DNA from: Chloroflexota bacterium
GTDB lineage: Bacteria; Chloroflexota; Anaerolineae; Anaerolineales; Anaerolineaceae
DNA: 64,000 nucleotides
Assembly: GCA_009773005.1 (NCBI GenBank)
Contig: WOUT01000010.1
Coordinates: 1 to 64,000, forward strand
Reading direction: 5' to 3'
Under the pieces are notes generated by a model. The model had not been told where the DNA came from. It worked only from the letters and a program-made list of their open reading frames with translations, and did no database searches. This document shows positions 57,142-64,000 of the stretch, piece by piece. The position numbers were made by a program, and so were the translations under genes. Within the stretch, counting starts at the first letter, position 1; each line of letters starts with the position of its first letter.

Positions 57142-60100
57142 GATAAATGACCGCCTGGATAATTTATTTTCAGGTTTAAACGGAGGTTTTTCTGAGTCCG
57201 GTCAACCCATTGACCAATTTTCGATTAAGAGTTATTCATGGGAGACTGATGCGAACGGTCTTTACACATCTTGCGGGAACGAAATTGAGGAAATCCTCGG
57301 TTTTGCTCCAATAGATGTGATTGGAAATCCATTTATTTCTTTTCAATTGTTGCAGGCTGACCAGAACATACTAAGAAATTCTCTTAGAGATGAGAATTTT
57401 CCATGTGAAATCGAACTTCATTTATTAACCAAAGGTAACAAAGCAATTCTTGTAAGACTTACAGTTTATCAACGAATTAATGACTCTCAACAGGTCGTTG
57501 GATTTCGCGGTTTCGTTCAAAAATTAGACTCTTTTTCTGAAACTTCGCAATTTTTAGAAAATGACCTGTTGTTCCAAGACCAAAATGAGCCTGAGAATGT
57601 TGATACAGCTCAACAAGTTGAAACTGTTCCAATTGACAGACATGATCCCAGCACATTTGATTATGGCATTCAAACAGGCCCTTTGCCGGAGACTGACGTA
57701 TATGATCAAATATTAAAAACAAAACAGACGAAGAAAAATAAGACGGGGACAAAAAGCCGCGTTATCAAACCTAAACAGCAACCTTCTCCACAAGTTATTC
57801 CAGATTACATGAAGCTTGCAAAAACAGCGCCGTTAACACCTTTACCGCCTGTCGCCACGGCTCCGATCATTACCAGTGGTTCTCCATTTCCAGCAACACT
57901 GACTGGTATTTCATTGTCAGATGATAAATTTTACACCGCCAAGAAAATCTGGACGAAACAAGCTCGATTTAGTTATGATGAAAACCAATTGGTTTCCCTG
58001 CCAGCCAATACAGACTCACCTGCAGTCTTGGCATCACCTTTGAGTTTAAGAGATCAAAAAACCGGTGTTATTGAAATCGTTGATAATTCTCCAGACCGCC
58101 AGTGGACTGAAGAAGACCGTTTATTGATCCAGGAAGTCTCAAACCAATTAGGGTTAGCTTTGGAAAATGCCCAGCTTTATTCTGCTATTCAACGGGAGCT
58201 TGTTGAAAGAGTGAAAGCAGAAGAAGAAACCCTGCGGCGCAATAAAGACCTCGCAACACTCAACCAGATCGGGCAGCGCCTGAGTCGATTGGTGAGCCGC
58301 GAACAGATCTTTGAGATAGTTTCAACAATGACCCAACAGATCATGAGTGTTCAAAACCTTCTTTTGGCGCTCTATGACAAAGATACAAATATGCTCACTT
58401 TCCCGGTTTGTCTGGTTGATGGTGAAGACGTTACGGTCGCACCGCGGCTTCTTCAAAAAGGCTACCAGGAATCTGTGTTGACCACAAAAACTCCGTTGCT
58501 GATTAAAAATGATGTTTCCAAGACTCTTGTTGAAACAAATATCGATCACCCAAATAACATACCCCTCTCGCTTCTGGCTGTTCCTCTTCTGACTGGTGAT
58601 CGTGCTATCGGCGTCATTTCAGTTCTTGATTATCAAAAAGAAAATGCGTATGACCAAGTTCAGGCCGAATTGTTATCTACTGTAGCTTCTCAAGCGGCAA
58701 CCTCTCTTGAAAACTCAAATCTGTTTAATGAGATCAGGAATGCTCTTGAACTCATCGAAATACGTGAAAGAGTTCAATCCAATGTAACTCGGGCAGTGGC
58801 AACCCTTAGTGAAAAAGGCACAAAAGAAGTTTTATTCCTACTCGAGTGTCTTTCCAAAGCCACTTTGTGTGATAGGGTGTTTTATTCAGATGGCTATGAG
58901 GATCAAAAAGAAGGCGCCATTTGGCGTGCAAATTCAATATTCATATCACCTGAGACAAATATCACCTTTGACAATAAGGAAATCGAAAGGCTACCCATTG
59001 AGCTCTTTCCAAATTGGGAGTCAAACCTGGCTACAAACGGCTGGTTTTCATGTACGATCGAATCTGCATCAGAGCCAGAAAAAAATTTTTTGCAAAAACA
59101 AGAAATCAAATCGCTATTGTTACTCGCAATCAAATTAGAAAATAAACCCACCGGCTTCATTGCGTTCGAGAATTATTCTTCCTCCCATGATTGGCAGTTA
59201 GAAGAAATTGATATCCTTCGAATCGCATCTGATGCATTTAATAACACATTGATCCGTGAAGGTTTGCTTGTTCAACTGCAAACTTCTCTCGATGAAACCG
59301 AAAACCTTTATTCAGCCTCGCACCAACTCGCTCTTGCCAATGATATGCAAGAGATGATATCAGCAGTTGTATCCGGTATTCGAGTTCCGGCAATTAACCG
59401 AGGCGTACTTGTTATTTTCGATTACGACGATACCAACAAAATATATCGCATGGCGGTTGAGACAAATTACTACAGTGGCTCAGGAACACCGCCACCAGCC
59501 CCCGGTACTGAATACTTAACGTCACTTTACGAATCAATTTTTGTATCTGCCAACCCGGTTTTTTATGATGATTTGCTTGACGCTCAAATTGAACAAACAT
59601 TACAAGATATTTTGGTTAGGCAAAACATTCGCTCGATGGCAGTGTTGCCATTATGGGCTGGTAACATTCAAATCGGAGCCCTCTTGCTCCAATCTGGACA
59701 AGAACACCATTTTTCAGGTCAAGAAATCCGTTCTTATCCACCTCTTGTTGACCAAATGTCGACCGCAATCCAAAACCTGCGGTTATTTGAAAGAACTCAG
59801 GCAGCATTATCTGAAACTGAATTGTTGTATAAGATCTCCAGTGGCATCGCCAAATCTACCAATATGGAAGAATTGGTAAAGTTGGTAGGTCAAAACGTTT
59901 TACCCAAAAATGCAGACACCCTGTGGCTTTGTACGGTTAATCCTAATAAACAGACCAACAAGCTGGATTTTGAGATTGTTGGTTCTTACAACAGTCAGGG
60001 AATATATTCTCAGTCAGGTCAAAAAGTTGATGCAGAGGTTTTTTCATTTGTTAATTACTCTTTACCAGATCCAATTATTTTCCTTGATGTTTCAAAAACC

Positions 60101-62347
60101 AACCTTTCTTTGCCATCTCAATTGACCCTTAAGAAGATGAGTATTACTTCAGCCATAATTATCCCATTGCAAACTGCGAGCAACCCGGTTGGTTTGTTAA
60201 TTGCAGGGTCACGCAGGGTTAGTGAATTTGAACCAGATGACACTCATACACTGCAAATCGTAGGAAACAGTATAGCCGTTGCAATTGAAAGACAACGACT
60301 ACTGTCTGAGGCTCAACGACGCGCTTTGGAACTTCAAACAGCTGCAGAAATCGCTCGCGATACAACGAGTACCCTGTCATTCGATATTCTTTTAAACCGA
60401 ATCGTAAATTTACTTAAAGACCGCTTCGGTTTTTATCATTGTTCGATATTCTTGCTTGATGATTCGAATACTTATGCTGTTGTTGAAGAATCCACTGGAG
60501 AAGCTGGCCTTGAATTAAAACGCAGGAAACACAAGTTAGCTGTTGGTTCAAAATCGGTTATTGGCAATTGCACTTCCTCGGGTTTGCCAGTCATAGTTAA
60601 TGATACAAACCTCAGCCCCATTTATTACCCCAATCCTCTTTTGCCTGAAACCCGTTCAGAATTGGGCCTGCCATTAAAAATTGGAGGCCGTGTAACTGGG
60701 GCGCTCGATCTTCAATCCACTGAACCAAATGCATTTTCAGAAAACGAGTTGACCGTGTTGCAGATTCTAACCGATCAAATCTCCGTCGCCATTGAAAATG
60801 CAAAAGCTTACGCAATTTCGCAGCAAGCGGTTGAGGAAATGCGTGAAATTGACCGAGTCAAGAGCCAATTCCTGGCGAATATGAGCCATGAACTTCGAAC
60901 GCCATTAAACTCAGTTATTGGTTTTTCACGCGTCATTCTCAAAGGTATCGATGGACCTATCAACGATGTCCAAGAACAAGATATTACGGCTATATACAAT
61001 TCTGGTATGCACTTGTTAAATATGATCAACGAGATTCTTGATTTATCCAAGATTGAAGCCGGAAAGATGGAACTTCAATTTGAAGATGTTAACCTGTCTG
61101 ATGTTATTAATAATGCTATTTCAACTGCATCTGGTCTAATAAAAGACAAACCGATCGAATTAATTCAAAAAACGCCTGTTGATTTGCCGATGGTAAAGGC
61201 AGATGAAATCAGGATTGGTCAGGTCGTGCTGAATCTGATCTCAAATGCTGTTAAATTTACCGAAAAAGGCTCAATCACCGTTGAAGCATTGATTACGACA
61301 GGCCCAGAAAATAAACCTGAAGTCATGGTCACAGTTACCGATACTGGTATTGGCATTGATCCTGAAGACCAGACAAAACTATTCCAACGATTCTCACAAG
61401 TAGATGATTCCCCTACTCGTAAAACTGGCGGTACAGGTCTGGGTCTTTCAATTAGCCGGTCTTTGGTTGAGCTTCATGGTGGGAGAATCGGTCTGCAAAG
61501 CAGCCACTTAGGGAAAGGCAGTATTTTCTACTTTACACTTCCATTACCTGAATATATTCAGGGTTTTGATATTAACCAACTTGCCCATGGTGAAAATGTG
61601 ATACTTGCGATTGATGATGATCTGCAGGTTATCTCACTCTATGAAAGATTTTTGAAATCTCATGGATATGAGGTAATCGCGCTCACCGATTCATCAATGG
61701 CGGTTGAGAGAGCAAAAGAACTAAAACCTTTTGCTATTACTCTGGATATCATGATGCCACAACGAGATGGCTGGCAAGTGTTGCAAGATTTGAAACAAAA
61801 TGAAGAAACTCGAAATATTCCAATCTTGATATGTTCCATTCTTGAGGAAGAAGAAAAAGGGTTTAGTCTCGGCGCGTCAGAGTATTTGGTCAAGCCCTTC
61901 TTACAAGATGACCTGATCAACGCAATCCGACGATTGGACCGCGATGGAAATCTTCAGGAAGTTTTGATCATCGATGATGACCCAGATGACCTGAGGCTCG
62001 TCCAAAAAATGTTTGAAGGCGAAAGCAATTTCCACCCCACTCTAGCTCAGGGAGGCGAGAAAGCGTTGGAGATCTTGCAGACGCTGACACCTGATGTAAT
62101 CATCCTGGACTTATTCATGCCAAACATAAACGGCTTTGACTTACTAGAGAAATTTAAGGCTGAACCCAGACTGAGTAGAATCCCCGTCGTTGTGTTGACT
62201 GGCGCTGACCTAACCCCGGAACAACAAGATCAATTATCTGAATCCAGCAAAACTTTATTAACTAAAGGTCTTTTAAAAGAGAAAGATATCCTGAGAAAGT
62301 TGAAAGAGGCTTTAGAAAAAATAAAACCTCATCAAAAACAGGATTAA
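57128..62347 (+). CDS. Hybrid histidine kinase: PAS, six GAF, HisKA, HATPase, two REC
   Basis: The protein is 1739 residues from ATG 57128 (CAGGAG upstream, 14 bases inside parA). A PAS domain (36-135), a proline- and lysine-rich linker (135-260), a half GAF (272-355), then GAFs at about 373-534, 540-710, 724-888, 896-1061 and 1068-1226. The last is the cassette shared with the sensors (RFGFYHCSIFLLDD). HisKA has phospho-His at about 1254 (NMSHELRTPLN). HATPase (1355-1473) has NAVKFTEKG, DTGIGI and GTGLGLSI. Receivers lie at 1491-1606 and 1611-1734, with Asp in LDIMMP and LDLFMP. No membrane segment is present. It is the only kinase in the operon. Confidence 0.93.
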   Translation: MSKNKINDRLDNLFSGLNGGFSESGQPIDQFSIKSYSWETDANGLYTSCGNEIEEILGFAPIDVIGNPFISFQLLQADQNILRNSLRDENFPCEIELHLLTKGNKAILVRLTVYQRINDSQQVVGFRGFVQKLDSFSETSQFLENDLLFQDQNEPENVDTAQQVETVPIDRHDPSTFDYGIQTGPLPETDVYDQILKTKQTKKNKTGTKSRVIKPKQQPSPQVIPDYMKLAKTAPLTPLPPVATAPIITSGSPFPATLTGISLSDDKFYTAKKIWTKQARFSYDENQLVSLPANTDSPAVLASPLSLRDQKTGVIEIVDNSPDRQWTEEDRLLIQEVSNQLGLALENAQLYSAIQRELVERVKAEEETLRRNKDLATLNQIGQRLSRLVSREQIFEIVSTMTQQIMSVQNLLLALYDKDTNMLTFPVCLVDGEDVTVAPRLLQKGYQESVLTTKTPLLIKNDVSKTLVETNIDHPNNIPLSLLAVPLLTGDRAIGVISVLDYQKENAYDQVQAELLSTVASQAATSLENSNLFNEIRNALELIEIRERVQSNVTRAVATLSEKGTKEVLFLLECLSKATLCDRVFYSDGYEDQKEGAIWRANSIFISPETNITFDNKEIERLPIELFPNWESNLATNGWFSCTIESASEPEKNFLQKQEIKSLLLLAIKLENKPTGFIAFENYSSSHDWQLEEIDILRIASDAFNNTLIREGLLVQLQTSLDETENLYSASHQLALANDMQEMISAVVSGIRVPAINRGVLVIFDYDDTNKIYRMAVETNYYSGSGTPPPAPGTEYLTSLYESIFVSANPVFYDDLLDAQIEQTLQDILVRQNIRSMAVLPLWAGNIQIGALLLQSGQEHHFSGQEIRSYPPLVDQMSTAIQNLRLFERTQAALSETELLYKISSGIAKSTNMEELVKLVGQNVLPKNADTLWLCTVNPNKQTNKLDFEIVGSYNSQGIYSQSGQKVDAEVFSFVNYSLPDPIIFLDVSKTNLSLPSQLTLKKMSITSAIIIPLQTASNPVGLLIAGSRRVSEFEPDDTHTLQIVGNSIAVAIERQRLLSEAQRRALELQTAAEIARDTTSTLSFDILLNRIVNLLKDRFGFYHCSIFLLDDSNTYAVVEESTGEAGLELKRRKHKLAVGSKSVIGNCTSSGLPVIVNDTNLSPIYYPNPLLPETRSELGLPLKIGGRVTGALDLQSTEPNAFSENELTVLQILTDQISVAIENAKAYAISQQAVEEMREIDRVKSQFLANMSHELRTPLNSVIGFSRVILKGIDGPINDVQEQDITAIYNSGMHLLNMINEILDLSKIEAGKMELQFEDVNLSDVINNAISTASGLIKDKPIELIQKTPVDLPMVKADEIRIGQVVLNLISNAVKFTEKGSITVEALITTGPENKPEVMVTVTDTGIGIDPEDQTKLFQRFSQVDDSPTRKTGGTGLGLSISRSLVELHGGRIGLQSSHLGKGSIFYFTLPLPEYIQGFDINQLAHGENVILAIDDDLQVISLYERFLKSHGYEVIALTDSSMAVERAKELKPFAITLDIMMPQRDGWQVLQDLKQNEETRNIPILICSILEEEEKGFSLGASEYLVKPFLQDDLINAIRRLDRDGNLQEVLIIDDDPDDLRLVQKMFEGESNFHPTLAQGGEKALEILQTLTPDVIILDLFMPNINGFDLLEKFKAEPRLSRIPVVVLTGADLTPEQQDQLSESSKTLLTKGLLKEKDILRKLKEALEKIKPHQKQD

Positions 62348-62356
62348 GCCAAAATA

Positions 62357-64000
62357 ATGTCTTCTCATTTTATTGTTGAATGTCTTGATTGTGGTAACCG
62401 TGCTCCATTTTTTCCAGGATCTCCAGCTTGTCCAAATTGCGGCAGCTTGTGGCGCGAAGCACGCTACGACTATGCGAATTTATCGTATAGTTTGCCTGTG
62501 CAATTAGCTGGACGTCCTTTTGATATATGGCGTTATCGCGAACTCCTCCCTGTTCGCAACCCCAATCCTGACCTTTCTCTTGGCGAAGGCGGCACTCCCC
62601 TTATCCATGCCGCAAGTCTTGGGTTAATGCTCGGACTTTCAAATTTGTATATAAAAGATGAACGTCAAGGCCCTACCGCTTCTTTCAAAGATCGTCAAGC
62701 AGCCATTACGATCTCCTCGATCAAGGAAGCTGGTATTACGGAAATGGTTTGTGCCTCGACAGGAAACGTAGCTATCTCTTACTCAGCATATGCCGCTCGT
62801 GCCGGAATTAAACTATGGGCATTTCTCACAAGTCTTGTGCCCGCCGCAAAAATGCGTGAAGTCGCCATCTATGGTACCCAAGTCGTAAAAATAACAGGGT
62901 CTTATGATCAGGCAAAACTTGTGGCTGAAGAATTTGCCAGGCAACGGGGACTCTTCCTTGACATTGGTTCACGCAGCATCCCAAGTGTCGAAGCCATGAA
63001 AACGATCGCTTTTGAAATTGCTGAACAATTAACTGGTTTGCTAGGTCCTGAACAAAAACTTTCTAACAACGCGCCTGATTTCCCGTGGCGTACTCCTGAT
63101 TGGTATTTTCAATCCGTCAGTGGGGGTCTTGGTCCGCTTGGAGTCATCAAAGGTTTCTCTGAATTAAAGAGTATGAAATTATTGGGAAAAGTCCCCAAGA
63201 TGGGAATTATTCAAGTAGAGGGCTGCGCGCCAATGATTCATGCCTGGAAGCAAAATCGCGAGACTGCGGTTCCGGTACAATCTCCGCATACATTAATAGC
63301 AACTCTTGCGACAGGTGATCCTGGACGAACTTATACGCTTTTACGTCAAAAAATCAAAGATGAAACGAGTGCGCTCTTTGAAAGTGTCACAGATGAAGAG
63401 GCCTTCCGTGCTATGCATTTGTTGGCGAAAATGGAGGGTTTGTCTGTTGAACCCGCCGCAGCAGTGTCTTTTGCTGGATTGATTAAACTGGTCCGAGCTG
63501 GAAAAATCAAATCCGATGAAGTAGTCGTCATAAACTGTACCGGCCATACAATGCCGATTGAAAGAAATATCCTTGGCGAAGGTTGGGAACACACAATTGA
63601 TATGAAAGCTAAGGGCATGGAAGAGAACCGCGAGGAAGGACTGCTCGCTGCCTTGAGCAACGTTGGTATCGATAAATTCCCCCGGATTGCCATTGTAGAT
63701 GATGAACCAGACGTTCGCAGGTTAATCCGGAGAATCCTTCAATCACAGGGTAATTACGAGCTCTTCGAAGCCAGCGATGGCAAATCTGCGATTTCATTGA
63801 TCAAAAAAGAGCGCCCAAACTTAATCATTCTCGACCTGATGATGCCAGACGTGGACGGTTTTTCGGTTATGGATGCACTTCAAAAGGAAAAAGAAACTCA
63901 AGACATCCCTATTATTGTCATTACTGCAAAAGAATTGACAACTGCCGAGAAAGAACGACTGAAAGGTCATATTCAATCGTTAATGCAAAAAGGCGATTTC
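62357..64000 (+). CDS. Threonine-synthase-like PLP enzyme fused to receiver domain (partial)
   Basis: The frame is open from ATG 62357 to the end of the window (548 residues, incomplete). An N-terminal zinc ribbon (Cys9, 12, 25, 28) leads to a fold-type II PLP domain: the cofactor Lys111 is in PTASFKDRQA, and CASTGNVAISYSAYAARAGI and the SVSGGLGPLGV phosphate loop are present. A linker rich in Glu and Ala (about 425-440) joins a receiver domain (from about 442): IAIVDDEPDVRRLI, phospho-acceptor Asp493 in LIILDLMMPDVDGF, and IIVITAKE. Threonine synthase converts phosphohomoserine to threonine; the exact substrate is unproven here. The frame was followed by hand and is uninterrupted. It starts nine bases after the kinase. 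Confidence 0.88.
   Translation, partial: MSSHFIVECLDCGNRAPFFPGSPACPNCGSLWREARYDYANLSYSLPVQLAGRPFDIWRYRELLPVRNPNPDLSLGEGGTPLIHAASLGLMLGLSNLYIKDERQGPTASFKDRQAAITISSIKEAGITEMVCASTGNVAISYSAYAARAGIKLWAFLTSLVPAAKMREVAIYGTQVVKITGSYDQAKLVAEEFARQRGLFLDIGSRSIPSVEAMKTIAFEIAEQLTGLLGPEQKLSNNAPDFPWRTPDWYFQSVSGGLGPLGVIKGFSELKSMKLLGKVPKMGIIQVEGCAPMIHAWKQNRETAVPVQSPHTLIATLATGDPGRTYTLLRQKIKDETSALFESVTDEEAFRAMHLLAKMEGLSVEPAAAVSFAGLIKLVRAGKIKSDEVVVINCTGHTMPIERNILGEGWEHTIDMKAKGMEENREEGLLAALSNVGIDKFPRIAIVDDEPDVRRLIRRILQSQGNYELFEASDGKSAISLIKKERPNLIILDLMMPDVDGFSVMDALQKEKETQDIPIIVITAKELTTAEKERLKGHIQSLMQKGDF

Noticed and set aside
45721-62347. Many small overlapping frames within the sensor and kinase genes
   Set aside because: They are shadows of the long GAF frames with no own ribosome sites or family motifs.

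Overview
This 64 kb window looks like chromosomal DNA of an anaerobic-type Chloroflexota bacterium, probably class Anaerolineae. That placement is inferred, not searched. It rests on the LIPVTG-type sortase signal, long proteins made of serial GAF domains, NAD-dependent ligase, a mreBCD-mrdA-minCDE-rodA cell-shape cluster and generally AT-leaning base composition. Most of the window is single-copy housekeeping DNA with several accessory islands between the operons. No rRNA genes and no CRISPR array were seen.

Layout. 1-4.6 kb: a frameshifted M1 peptidase lipoprotein, tRNA-dihydrouridine synthase with two small genes (PAS, DUF952), DUF4342, tRNA-Arg and a YugP-type membrane zinc protease. 4.6-10.1 kb (minus strand): an F1-ATPase operon atpA-G-D-C without Fo or delta genes nearby, ending in a second MreB-like gene whose catalytic residues are replaced. 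10.2-12.9 kb: yebC-ruvC-trmH-type methyltransferase-ruvA. 13-15.9 kb: two sortase-type proteins beside a surface protein with a C-terminal LIPVTG signal. 16.8-19.9 kb: a 3.1 kb element in a tRNA-Val gene, carrying only a tyrosine recombinase and a methyltransferase-nuclease fusion, bounded by a perfect 48 bp repeat. 20-24.7 kb: corA, tmRNA, rlmI, ligA.

24.8-31.7 kb: the most unusual island. A membrane protein with a cytoplasmic tail of alternating Cys-Ala is followed by a radical SAM/SPASM enzyme with a PqqD-like recognition domain, a paralogue that has lost all three cluster cysteines, a SAM methyltransferase and an MFS transporter. It resembles a RiPP-type modification system acting on the tail of a membrane protein. 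32-44.1 kb (minus strand): an HPr-kinase/PEPCK-like P-loop protein, gltX, the rod-shape and Min division-site operon, and an RtcB-type RNA ligase, followed by a 0.5 kb gap with a long inverted repeat and tRNA-Gly.

44.9-64 kb (plus strand): one tightly packed signalling operon. It has two stand-alone receiver proteins, four membrane sensors built from GAF domains but without kinase domains, a ParA-like ATPase, a 1739-residue GAF-rich hybrid histidine kinase with two receiver domains, and a threonine-synthase-like enzyme fused to a receiver domain that runs off the window. The four sensors and the kinase share one paralogous GAF cassette. The likely working model is a positioned membrane sensor array feeding one hybrid kinase and several receiver proteins, one of them a PLP enzyme.
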